A DNA stretch of 64,000 bases, taken from Streptomyces sp. YPW6. Its GTDB lineage: Bacteria; Actinomycetota; Actinomycetes; Streptomycetales; Streptomycetaceae. Shown here in pieces: positions 24,258 through 32,208 of this stretch; within the stretch, counting starts at the first letter, position 1, and each line of letters opens with the position of its first letter. The stretch is taken from the NCBI RefSeq assembly GCF_018866325.1, contig NZ_CP076457.1:2887001-2951000 (forward strand), in the 5' to 3' direction. Under the pieces are notes generated by a model. That model was not told the origin of the DNA. It searched no databases and saw only the letters and a program-made list of their open reading frames with translations. The position numbers were made by a program, and so were the translations under genes.

Positions 24258-24746
24258 ATGGCCGACTCCAGTTTCGACATCGTCTCGAAGGTCGAGCGGC
24301 AGGAGGTCGACAACGCCCTCAACCAGGCCGCCAAGGAGATCTCCCAGCGATACGACTTCAAGGGCACGGGCGCCTCGATCTCGTGGTCGGGCGAGAAGAT
24401 CCTGATGGAGGCGAACGGCGAGGAGCGCGTGAAGGCCATCCTCGACATCTTCCAGTCCAAGCTGGTCAAGCGCGGCATCTCGCTGAAGTCGCTGGACGCC
24501 GGTGAGCCGCAGCTCTCCGGCAAGGAGTACAAGATCTTCGCCACCATCGAGGAAGGCATCTCCCAGGAGAACGCCAAGAAGGTGGCGAAGACGATCCGCG
24601 ACGAGGGCCCCAAGGGCGTCAAGGCGCAGGTCCAGGGCGACGAGCTGCGCGTCAGCTCGAAGAGCCGGGACGACCTCCAGGCCGTTCAGGCACTGCTGAA
24701 GGGCAAGGACTTCGAGTTCGCGATCCAGTTCGTGAACTACCGGTAG
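24258..24746 (+). CDS. YajQ-family nucleotide-binding protein
   Basis: A 162-residue YajQ/UPF0234 protein. The start is ATG at 24258 with AAGGAG upstream. It begins [20 protein letters not shown] and keeps the family RYDFKGT motif and the two-ferredoxin-like-domain length. Xanthomonas members bind cyclic di-GMP, but whether this applies in Streptomyces is unknown. It is transcribed alone and ends at a hairpin. Confidence 0.92.
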   Translation: MADSSFDIVSKVERQEVDNALNQAAKEISQRYDFKGTGASISWSGEKILMEANGEERVKAILDIFQSKLVKRGISLKSLDAGEPQLSGKEYKIFATIEEGISQENAKKVAKTIRDEGPKGVKAQVQGDELRVSSKSRDDLQAVQALLKGKDFEFAIQFVNYR

Positions 24747-24772
24747 TCACGGCAGTCGACTGCCGAACCACC

Positions 24773-24816
24773 ACGGGGGCACACCGCCGAGGCCGACCTC
24801 GACGGCGTGCCCCTTC
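24773..24816 (+). terminator. Terminator after the YajQ-family gene
   Basis: A 17-bp stem with two mismatches (24776-24792 with 24797-24813) has a 4-base loop. It starts about 30 bases after the stop codon. Confidence 0.7.
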
Positions 24817-24940
24817 GTGTTTCCGGTCCGTGCGGTCGTGCGGGGCGCGTGGGGCGTGCGGACGCGATGTCCGAATACCGCCGGTCGCGGTGGGCGGACG
24901 GACGCAGACTGGCCGTACGGACCGGGAAAGTGAGAAGGCG

Positions 24941-25483
24941 ATGACGACGACCGTGTACGCGCGGGTGGAGAGCCCGCTGGGCGAGTTGCTGCTGGTCGGC
25001 GAGGTTCCGGCGGCGGAGGTGGCCGACGGGGCCGGCACGGGCGGGGACGTCCGGTTGCGTTCCCTGTCGGTGCCCGGCCAGAAGGGCGGGGCGGTCGTCC
25101 AGGACGGCTGGCGCCACGCCCCCGAGGCGTTCACCGGCGTCGCCCGGCAGTTGGAGGAGTACTTCGCGGGGCGTTCGACGCGGTTCGACGTACCGCTGGC
25201 CGAGGGCCTGGGCACGGAGTTCCAGCGGCGGGTCTGGGCGGTGCTGGAGTCGATCCCGTACGGGAGCACGGTGTCGTACGGGGAGGTCGCGGCGCAGGTC
25301 GGCGCGTCGGGCGCGGGAGTACGGGCGGTCGGCACGGCGATCGGGCGCAACCCGCTGCTCGTCGTGCGGCCGTGTCACCGCGTGATCGGGGCGGACGGCG
25401 CGCTGCGGGGGTACGCGGGCGGGCTGGAGCGGAAGAAGCTGCTGCTGGGGATCGAGGGCGGAGCGGGGCGGTCCGCGCCGTGA
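24941..25483 (+). CDS. ogt: Methylated-DNA--protein-cysteine S-methyltransferase
   Basis: Suicide DNA repair protein that removes O6-alkyl groups from guanine, 180 residues. The start is ATG at 24941 with GAAGG upstream. The acceptor Cys145 is in PCHRVI. The helix-turn-helix Arg finger lies in GVRAVGTAIGRNP. The N-terminal domain is short and divergent, so this is the Ogt type without an Ada domain. It overlaps alkB by four bases (GTGA). Confidence 0.93.
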   Translation: MTTTVYARVESPLGELLLVGEVPAAEVADGAGTGGDVRLRSLSVPGQKGGAVVQDGWRHAPEAFTGVARQLEEYFAGRSTRFDVPLAEGLGTEFQRRVWAVLESIPYGSTVSYGEVAAQVGASGAGVRAVGTAIGRNPLLVVRPCHRVIGADGALRGYAGGLERKKLLLGIEGGAGRSAP

Positions 25484-26229
25484 CGCCCACACCCACGCCG
25501 CCCTCCGACGGCCCCTCGGGCGGTCCTTCCCCGGGCGGTCCTTCCTCGGACGGTCCGTCCTTCGACGGCCTCTTCCGGCGGCCGCGTACGGTCGTGGCGC
25601 CGGGGGCCGTTCATGTGCCGGAGTGGCTTTCGGTGGAGCGGCGGGCGGAGTTGGTGGAGGCGTGCCGTCGGTGGGCGCGGGGGCCGGTACCGCTGCGTCA
25701 CACCGCGCTGCCGGGCGGCGGGATGATGTCGGTGCGGACGGTGTGCCTGGGGTGGCACTGGCAGCCGTACCGTTACGCGCGGACGGCTGACGATGTGAAC
25801 GGCGCCCGGGTGGCGGCGTTCCCGGACTGGCTGGGCGACCTGGGGCGGGCGGCGGTGGCCGAGGCGTACGGGGACGGGGACGCGGCCCGGTCGTTCGCAC
25901 CGGACACCGCGCTCATCAACTTCTATGACGACGCCGCGCGGATGGGGATGCACCAGGACAAGGAGGAGCGGTCGGGCGCTCCGGTGGTGTCGTTGAGTAT
26001 CGGGGCGAGGTGCGTGTTCCGCTTCGGGAACACGGAGGGACGCGGGCGGCCGTACACGGATGTGGAGTTGGCGTCCGGGGATCTGTTCGTCTTCGGCGGG
26101 CACTCGCGGTTCGCGTTCCACGGCGTCCCGAAGGTGTACCCGGGGACGGCCGACCCGGCAGCGGGGCTGCGGGCCGGCCGGCTGAACCTGACGCTGCGGG
26201 AGACCGGGATGGCGTCGGCGGAGGCCTAG
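25480..26229 (+). CDS. alkB: Alpha-ketoglutarate-dependent DNA dealkylase AlkB
   Basis: Fe(II)/2-oxoglutarate dioxygenase that oxidatively removes alkyl groups from N1-adenine and N3-cytosine, 249 residues. The chosen start is GTG at 25480, overlapping the ogt stop. The iron ligands are H158 and D160 (in MHQDKEE) and H214 (in FAFHGV). The 2OG-binding arginines lie in RLNLTLR (R234, R240). The N-terminus (about 30 residues) is Pro/Gly/Ser-rich and tandem-repetitive. Together with ogt it forms a two-gene alkylation-damage repair operon. No Ada box was identified. Confidence 0.92.
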   Translation: MTPTPTPPSDGPSGGPSPGGPSSDGPSFDGLFRRPRTVVAPGAVHVPEWLSVERRAELVEACRRWARGPVPLRHTALPGGGMMSVRTVCLGWHWQPYRYARTADDVNGARVAAFPDWLGDLGRAAVAEAYGDGDAARSFAPDTALINFYDDAARMGMHQDKEERSGAPVVSLSIGARCVFRFGNTEGRGRPYTDVELASGDLFVFGGHSRFAFHGVPKVYPGTADPAAGLRAGRLNLTLRETGMASAEA

Positions 26230-26263
26230 GAGAGCGGCCTGGGACCTGTCCTGGTGATCACGG

Positions 26264-26536
26264 TCAGCGGCGGTCGCGGGAGTGGCCGAACAGCAGCCGG
26301 TAGGCGATCAGCAGGACCAGGGAGCCGGCGATGGCGGCGATCCAGGTCGCGGTGTCGTAGAAGTCGTTGCTGATGGGGCGGTCGAGGAACTGGCTGGAGA
26401 GCCAGCCGCCGACGAAGGCCCCGGCGATGCCGATGAGGGTGGTGCCGATGATGCCGCCCGGGTCACGCCCCGGGAGGAGGATCTTGGCTATGAGCCCGGC
26501 GAGCAGGCCGAGAATGATCCAACTGATGATGCCCAT
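26264..26536 (-). CDS. GlsB/YeaQ/YmgE-family stress membrane protein
   Basis: A 90-residue integral membrane protein of the transglycosylase-associated/GlsB family. The start is ATG at 26534-26536, with AGGTG upstream. Three hydrophobic segments (about residues 4-20, 29-48, 62-83) carry the Gly-rich family motif GTTLIGIAGAFVGGW. Members are linked to general stress responses in other bacteria, but no biochemical role is established. It runs in the same direction as the YccF gene, 110 bases upstream. Confidence 0.9.
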   Translation of the reverse strand: MGIISWIILGLLAGLIAKILLPGRDPGGIIGTTLIGIAGAFVGGWLSSQFLDRPISNDFYDTATWIAAIAGSLVLLIAYRLLFGHSRDRR

Positions 26537-26646
26537 GTCGCTGCACCTACCCCTTGCTTGGTCGTGAAATCCAAGACGCGGCGGGCAGGTGTTCGGTTGC
26601 TCCGGAGGCCGGCCGGACTCGGTGGGCTTCTCCCGGACTCGGTGGG

Positions 26647-27039
26647 CTAACGGGTGGCGAAGGGCTGGTCGGTGGGGACGATCTCCTTGCCGAAGGGCAT
26701 GAGGGAGACGGGGATCAGCTTGAAGTTGGCGATGCCCAGCGGGATTCCGATGATGGTGACGCACAGGGCGATGCCGGTGGTGATGTGGCCGAGGGCGAGC
26801 CACCAGCCGGCGAGGAGCAGCCAGAGGACGTTGCCCGCGCAGGAGGGCGAGCCCGCGTCCCGGCGGTCGACGACGGTGTAGCCGAACGGCCAGAGGGCGT
26901 AGACGCCGATCCGGAAGGCGGCCACGCCGAAGGGGATGCCGATGATGGTGATGCAGAGCAGGACGCCCGCGAGCAGGTAGCCGAGGAACATCCAGAATCC
27001 GCAGAGGATCAGCCAGATGATGTTCAGGATGGTTTTCAC
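26647..27039 (-). CDS. YccF-domain (DUF307) membrane protein
   Basis: A 130-residue inner-membrane protein with two repeated YccF units. Each carries [11 protein letters not shown] or [11 protein letters not shown] (about residues 30-41 and 94-105) followed by an LWPFG or LMPFG motif. This internal duplication defines the family; its function is unknown. The ATG at 27037-27039 overlaps the stop of htpX by four bases (ATGA), so the two genes are translationally coupled. Confidence 0.92.
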   Translation of the reverse strand: MKTILNIIWLILCGFWMFLGYLLAGVLLCITIIGIPFGVAAFRIGVYALWPFGYTVVDRRDAGSPSCAGNVLWLLLAGWWLALGHITTGIALCVTIIGIPLGIANFKLIPVSLMPFGKEIVPTDQPFATR

Positions 27040-27899
27040 GGGCGATGACCTGCCATCTGTTCGAGTCGGGCGATGCGCTCCGCCATCGGCGGGTGCGTCG
27101 AGAACATTTTCGCCATCCCCTGACCGGGGCGGAAGGGGTTCGCGATCATCATGTGGCTCGCGGTCTCGATCTTGGGCTCGGGCGGCAGCGGGAGCTGTTT
27201 CGTCCCGGCGTCGAGCTTGCGCAGGGCACCGGCCAGCGCCAGTGGGTCTCCGGTGAGCTGGGCCCCGGAGGCGTCGGCCTCGTACTCGCGGGAGCGGCTG
27301 ACGGCGAGTTGGATGACGGAGGCGGCGAGCGGCCCCAGGATCATGATCAGGAGCATGCCGAGGAGGCCGGGCCCCTCGTCGTCGTTGGAGCGGCCCACCG
27401 GGATGAGCCAGGCGAAATTGACCAGGAACATCACGACGGAGGCGAGGGCTCCGGCGACGGACGAGATGAGGATGTCCCGGTTGTAGACATGGCTGAGCTC
27501 GTGGCCGAGGACGCCGCGCAGCTCGCGTTCGTCGAGGATCTGGAGGATGCCCTCGGTGCAGCAGACGGCGGCGTTGCGCGGGTTGCGGCCGGTGGCGAAG
27601 GCGTTGGGCGCCTGGGTCGGGGAGATGTAGAGGCGCGGCATGGGCTGGCGGGCGGCCGTGGAGAGCTCCCGGACGATGCGGTAGAGCTGCGGCGCCTCGA
27701 ACTCGCTGACCGGGCGGGCGCGCATGGCCCGCAGGGCCAGTTTGTCGCTGTTCCAGTACGCGTACGCGTTGGTGCCGACGGCGACCAGGAGCGCGACGAT
27801 CAGCCCCGTCCGTCCGAAGAAGCTGCCGATGACGATGATGAGTGCGGACAGCCCCCCGAGGAGTACGGCGGTCTTGAGCCCGTTGTGCCGGCGGTGCAC
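27036..27899 (-). CDS. htpX: Protease HtpX (M48 membrane metalloprotease)
   Basis: Membrane-bound zinc metalloprotease for membrane protein quality control, 287 residues. The chosen start is GTG at 27897-27899, because GGAGG sits 7 bases upstream and the length matches S. coelicolor HtpX. A longer ATG frame begins at 27953. The zinc motif HELSH is at residues 133-137, with the third ligand Glu in [10 protein letters not shown]. Two N-terminal helices and two further membrane segments after the HELSH motif are visible. Coupled to yccF. Confidence 0.92.
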   Translation of the reverse strand: MHRRHNGLKTAVLLGGLSALIIVIGSFFGRTGLIVALLVAVGTNAYAYWNSDKLALRAMRARPVSEFEAPQLYRIVRELSTAARQPMPRLYISPTQAPNAFATGRNPRNAAVCCTEGILQILDERELRGVLGHELSHVYNRDILISSVAGALASVVMFLVNFAWLIPVGRSNDDEGPGLLGMLLIMILGPLAASVIQLAVSRSREYEADASGAQLTGDPLALAGALRKLDAGTKQLPLPPEPKIETASHMMIANPFRPGQGMAKMFSTHPPMAERIARLEQMAGHRP

Positions 27900-28129
27900 G
27901 GTACGCCCTCCAAGTGGTGCAGCAGGGGAACCCTTTGCATGGTGGTGCTCCACTCCCCAGTGGAGCCTCCTGTACTGGTCAACGCCAGGCGAGAGGAGCT
28001 AGTTCCCTTGTGCGTGCGGCCGGAGGGCGGGGGCTGTGCCGTGTGTTCACGCCGGTCGGGCCCCCGGCCCCGTACGGAGTGGCGCTGGGCCGTACGGGTG
28101 GCGGGGGGGCCGTCCCGCTGGTGCGGGTG

Positions 28130-28290
28130 ACCCGGTGGGGCGGTGAACCGGTGGGGTGGGCGACTCGGTGGGGCGGTACTGCTGTGCTGCCGTGCGGTCG
28201 GTGCCGTTGCTGTGCGGTCCGTGCCGTTGCCGTGCGGCCCGTACTGCTGCCGTGCGGTCAGTGCTGCTGCCGTGCGGTCAGTGCTGCTGT
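28130..28290. repeat. Two adjacent tandem repeat arrays (17-bp x3, 20-bp x5.5)
   Basis: The 378-base spacer between htpX and mscL holds no gene. It contains three 17-base units at 28130-28180 sharing CGGTGGGG, then five and a half 20-base units in exact register from 28181 to 28290. The 20-base unit is GTGCTGCTGCCGTGCGGTCA and variants. The last copies run into the 3' end and stop codon of mscL. The 20-bp period suggests slippage or unequal exchange. There are no spacers, so it is not a CRISPR array. Confidence 0.85.
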
Positions 28291-28736
28291 ACAGGGAGCT
28301 TGGCCAGGGAGAGGGCCTCCGGGTCCGGCTCGACCTCGCTGGTGCAGTGGCCGCAGCGGGAGGCGACGGCGGGGATCTCGCTGAAGCAGCGCGGGCAGTC
28401 GCGCAGGGCGGCCTTGATGCTGGGGGCCTCCTCCTTGGCGAAGCGGTTCTGCACCTTGGCCATGGGGACCACGACGCAGAAGTAGAGGACCGCGGCGGTG
28501 ATGAGGAAGGCGATCGCGGCGCTGACGAACAGGCCGTAGGGGAACTTCACTCCGTCGATCGTGTAGAAGGCCTTGCTGAAGTCGCCGGTGCCGCGGGTGG
28601 CGAGGCCGATCAGCGGAGTGATGAAGGCGTTGCTGAAGCCTGTGACGACGGCGGTGAAGGCGGCACCGACGGCGAGACCGATCGCCATCGAGATGATGTT
28701 GCCCCGCAGGATGAAGTCCTTGAACCCGTTCAGCAC
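28278..28736 (-). CDS. mscL: Large-conductance mechanosensitive channel with zinc-ribbon-like tail
   Basis: MscL homologue, 152 residues; the pentameric channel opens on membrane tension and releases solutes during hypo-osmotic shock. The N-terminal amphipathic helix MLNGFKDFILRGN and TM1 (about 14-35, with the AVGAAFTAVV glycine/alanine face) are canonical. TM2 spans about 69-90. The cytoplasmic tail carries two CxxC pairs, C114/C117 and C128/C131, spaced like a zinc ribbon. This is unlike E. coli MscL, whose tail is a plain helix bundle. The stop lies inside the 20-bp repeat array. Confidence 0.92.
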   Translation of the reverse strand: MLNGFKDFILRGNIISMAIGLAVGAAFTAVVTGFSNAFITPLIGLATRGTGDFSKAFYTIDGVKFPYGLFVSAAIAFLITAAVLYFCVVVPMAKVQNRFAKEEAPSIKAALRDCPRCFSEIPAVASRCGHCTSEVEPDPEALSLAKLPVQQH

Positions 28737-28852
28737 TGCTCTCTCTCCTCGTTTTCCCCGACGTGTTCACGCCGCGTACGTGACGTATGCAGCCCAGACC
28801 ATGCCCTGTGGCGAGCGCAGCGGGCAAACCGGTCCTGCGGGGTCGGGAGCCT

Positions 28853-30484
28853 TCAGAAGAGGCTGACGGCGGCGAAGCGCAGGACGGCCTGCGGGACTCC
28901 GGAAAGAAGGATTCCGGCGGCGGCCGTGAGCACGATCGCCGTGGTGAGCGGGGTGGGGGCGCGGAATCCGCGGTGTGCGTCGGCGGCCGGGGCCCTCGTC
29001 TCCGGCCGGGCCGTTTCCGGGGCCCCGTCCGGCGTGCGGAAGAGGATCGCAGTCCACTGAAGGTAGTAGTAGAGGGCGATCACCACGTTGACGGCCATGA
29101 CGACGGCGAGCCAGCCGAGGCCCGCGTCGACCGCCGCGGAGAAGACGGTGACCTTGGCGAAGAGCCCGATGATGCCGGGCGGCAGTCCGGCCAGGCAGAG
29201 CAGGAAGAACCCGAGGGCCAGGGCGGCGAGGGGGCGGGTGGCGTACAGGCCCCGGTAGTCGGAGAGCCGGTTGCCGGGGTGCGTACGGGCGACGAGCGCG
29301 GCGACCGCGAACGCGCCCAGGTTCACCACGGCGTACATCAGGGCGTACGCCACGGTGGAGCCGATCTGCTCGTCGCTGGAGTACGCGGCGGCGGCGACCG
29401 GGACCAGGAGGTAGCCGGCCTGGGCGACGGAGGACCAGGCGAGGAGGCGGACGGCGCTGCGGGCGCGGGTGGCGTTCTGACGGAGGGCCGCGACGTTGCC
29501 GACGGTCATGGTCAGGGCGGCCAGGACGGCGAGGGCGGGCCCCCAGACGTCCGCGTAGGAGGGGAACGCGATGACGGTGACCAGGATGAGGCCCGAGAAC
29601 CCTACGGCCTTCCCGACCACGGAGAGATACGCGGCGATCGGGAGGGGCGCGCCGACGTAGGTGTCGGGGACCCAGAAGTGGAAGGGCGCGGCGGCCGTCT
29701 TGAAGGCGAAGCCGACGAGGGTGAGGGCAACCCCGGTCTTGGCGAGGGTGTCGAGGACCGGGGCGACGTCGTCGAGACGGCCGGCGATCTCGGTGAGGTG
29801 GAGGGTGCCGGTGGCCGCGTACACGAAGCTGACGCCGAGCAGCATGACGGCGGTGGCGACGACGGAGGAGAGGAAGAACTTCAGTGCGGCCTCGGAGGAG
29901 CGCCGGTCGCCGCGCTTGATGCCGACGAGCGCGAACGCCGGCAGCGAGGCGACTTCGAGGGCGACGACGAGCGTGGCGAGGTCACGGGAGGCGGGCAGCA
30001 GGGCCGCTCCCGAGGCGGAGGCCAGGAGCAGGAACCAGTACTCCCCCGCCGGCAGTGCGCGGGTGTCGTCGAGCGACAGCAGGACGGTGAGGAACGCGCC
30101 GCCGAGGACGAGTGCCTGGATGACGACGGTGAAGTGGTCGGCGGTGTAGCTACATGCCTGGGCGGCGGCGGTGAGGCAGAAGGTGGACCGGTCCCCCGAG
30201 CGCAGGGGGATCAGGAACGCCAGGGCGGCGGCGAGGGCGGTGAGGGCGCCGTACCCGAGGAGCCGTTTGCTGCGGGCGGGGAGGAACAGGTCGGCGACGA
30301 GGACGGCCAGGGCGGCCAGGGCCGTGAGGGTGGGGGGCGCGATGGCGAGCCAGTCGACGGACTGGACGACGCTGGGCGCGTCGGCCGCGAGGAGGCTTCC
30401 GGCGGCGTCGCCGGTGCCGGGTGCCGTGGTGTCCAGGGCCTGCTCGACGAGGCCTCCGGTGGTGGCGCTGAGGTCCGCGGTCAC
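28853..30484 (-). CDS. nuoN: NADH-quinone oxidoreductase subunit N (partial complex I cluster)
   Basis: Antiporter-like membrane subunit N, 543 residues, with about 14 hydrophobic helices. The start is GTG at 30482-30484, overlapping the nuoM stop by four bases (GTGA), with GGAGG 7 bases before it. Family segments include the lysine-bearing LVGFAFKTAAAPFHFWVPDTYVG and RLLAWSSVAQAGYLL. The N-terminal 60 residues before TM1 are longer than in E. coli. It is the last gene of the operon. It is a proton-pumping module of complex I. Confidence 0.93.
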   Translation of the reverse strand: MTADLSATTGGLVEQALDTTAPGTGDAAGSLLAADAPSVVQSVDWLAIAPPTLTALAALAVLVADLFLPARSKRLLGYGALTALAAALAFLIPLRSGDRSTFCLTAAAQACSYTADHFTVVIQALVLGGAFLTVLLSLDDTRALPAGEYWFLLLASASGAALLPASRDLATLVVALEVASLPAFALVGIKRGDRRSSEAALKFFLSSVVATAVMLLGVSFVYAATGTLHLTEIAGRLDDVAPVLDTLAKTGVALTLVGFAFKTAAAPFHFWVPDTYVGAPLPIAAYLSVVGKAVGFSGLILVTVIAFPSYADVWGPALAVLAALTMTVGNVAALRQNATRARSAVRLLAWSSVAQAGYLLVPVAAAAYSSDEQIGSTVAYALMYAVVNLGAFAVAALVARTHPGNRLSDYRGLYATRPLAALALGFFLLCLAGLPPGIIGLFAKVTVFSAAVDAGLGWLAVVMAVNVVIALYYYLQWTAILFRTPDGAPETARPETRAPAADAHRGFRAPTPLTTAIVLTAAAGILLSGVPQAVLRFAAVSLF

Positions 30485-32208
30485 GACTTGCCTCCTGCGA
30501 GAAGCTGCTGCACGGCGGGGTCGGTGAGGCCGAGGAGGACGGCGGGCCAGAGGCCGGCGACGACGGTGAGCACGGCGAGCGGGGTCCAGGCGGCGGCTTC
30601 GTACGGGTGGATGTCGGCGAGTTGCGGAGTGGTGCCGGGTGCGGCCCGGAGGGTGGCGCCGGGTGCGGCCTGGGGGTCGGGGTCGGTGCCCGGTGCGCCC
30701 TGCGGGGAACCGGCGGTTCCGGTCGGCCGGGGGGCGTCCGCCGCGCGCGGGTCCCGCTCGTCGAGCGGCAGCCGTGAGGGGGGCGCGTGCTCCCCCATGC
30801 AGACACGGCGGACGATGATCAGCATGTACGCGGCGGTGAGCAGGGTGCCGAACGCCCCGATGGCCATGAAGGTGCGGAACGCGGGGCGGCTGAGTCCCTC
30901 GCCGGGGCTGTACGCGCCGAACAGGGTGAGCATCTCGCCCCAGAATCCGGCGAGTCCGGGCAGGCCGAGCGAGGCGACGGCGGCGAAGGCGAGCAGCGCG
31001 CCGAGGCGGGGCGCCCGGCCGTAGAGGGCGGCCCCGGTCGCTCCGGCGAGGGTGTCGAGGTCGGCGGTGCCGTAACGGTCCTTGACGGCGCCGACCAGGA
31101 AGAACAGCAGGCCCGTGATGAGGCCGTGGGCGATGTTGGCGAAGAGCGCGCCGTTGACCCCGGTGGGGGTCATGGTGGCGATGCCGAGCAGGACGAAGCC
31201 CATGTGGCCGACGGACGAGTACGCGATGAGCCGCTTGAGGTCGCCCTTGGCGCCGGTACGGGCCAGGGCCAGGCAGGCGAGGGATCCGTAGACGATGCCG
31301 ACGACGGCGAACGCGGCGAGGTAGGGCGCGAACGTGCGCATGCCGTCCGGCGCGACGGGGAGCAGGATCCGGACGAAGCCGTACGTTCCCATCTTCAGCA
31401 GCACGCCGGCGAGGAGGACGGACCCGACCGTCGGGGCGGCGGTGTGGGCGTCGGGCAACCAGCTGTGCAGGGGCCACATCGGCGTCTTCACCGCGAGGCC
31501 GATGCCGATCGCGAGTACCGCGATGACCTGCACGGATGTGGTGAGGCCGCGGCCGTTGTCAGTGGCGAGTGCCACCATGTCGAAAGTGCCGCTCTTCAGC
31601 CCGATGAGGAGGAGGCCGAGCAGCATGACGACGGAGCCGAGCAGCGTGTAGAGGATGAACTTCCAGGCGGCCGCCTGCCGCTGGTCGCCGCCCCAGCGGG
31701 CGATGAGGAAGTACATCGGGATGAGGACCATCTCGAAGGCGAGGAAGAAGAGCAGCAGGTCGAGGACGGCGAAGGTGGCGAGGGTGCCGGACTCCAGGAC
31801 GAGCACGAGGGCGACGAACGCCTTCGGTGAGGGGCCCGCGGGCAGCTTGAAGTAGCTGTACAGCGCGCAGAGGAAGGTCAGCAGCGCGGTCAGGACCAGA
31901 AGGGGGAGCGAGATGCCGTCGACGCCGAGGTGGATGCGGACGTCGAGCGCCGGGATCCAGCTGATGTCGGTGGTCGCCTGCATCGTGGCGGGGTGGTCGT
32001 GGTCGAAGCCGGTGGCCAGGACGATCGCGGCGAGGAGGACGGCGCCGGTGACGGTCACGCCGTGGCGGAGCACGGCCTGGTCGGGGTTCTTTCCCTTGAG
32101 CCCGGGAGGGGCGGGGAGCAGGGCCGCGAGGGCGCCGATGAGCGGGGCGACGACGATGAACGCCAGAAGGAACTGCATCACGGACGGGCTGATATCGATC
32201 ACGGTCAC
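30481..32208 (-). CDS. nuoM: NADH-quinone oxidoreductase subunit M
   Basis: Antiporter-like subunit M, 575 residues. The start is GTG at 32206-32208, overlapping the nuoL stop (GTGA). Conserved elements include the glutamate helix (FLAFEMVLIPMYFLIARWGG), LAVKTPMWPLHSWLPDAHTAAP and KRLIAYSSVGHMGFVLLG. Between the last two helices is an unusual insert of about 55 residues rich in Pro, Ala, Gly and Thr (minus-strand coding, 30610-30795). It makes the protein longer than typical NuoM (about 500-525). Helices flank it normally, so it is probably a surface loop. Confidence 0.92.
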   Translation of the reverse strand: MTVIDISPSVMQFLLAFIVVAPLIGALAALLPAPPGLKGKNPDQAVLRHGVTVTGAVLLAAIVLATGFDHDHPATMQATTDISWIPALDVRIHLGVDGISLPLLVLTALLTFLCALYSYFKLPAGPSPKAFVALVLVLESGTLATFAVLDLLLFFLAFEMVLIPMYFLIARWGGDQRQAAAWKFILYTLLGSVVMLLGLLLIGLKSGTFDMVALATDNGRGLTTSVQVIAVLAIGIGLAVKTPMWPLHSWLPDAHTAAPTVGSVLLAGVLLKMGTYGFVRILLPVAPDGMRTFAPYLAAFAVVGIVYGSLACLALARTGAKGDLKRLIAYSSVGHMGFVLLGIATMTPTGVNGALFANIAHGLITGLLFFLVGAVKDRYGTADLDTLAGATGAALYGRAPRLGALLAFAAVASLGLPGLAGFWGEMLTLFGAYSPGEGLSRPAFRTFMAIGAFGTLLTAAYMLIIVRRVCMGEHAPPSRLPLDERDPRAADAPRPTGTAGSPQGAPGTDPDPQAAPGATLRAAPGTTPQLADIHPYEAAAWTPLAVLTVVAGLWPAVLLGLTDPAVQQLLAGGKS

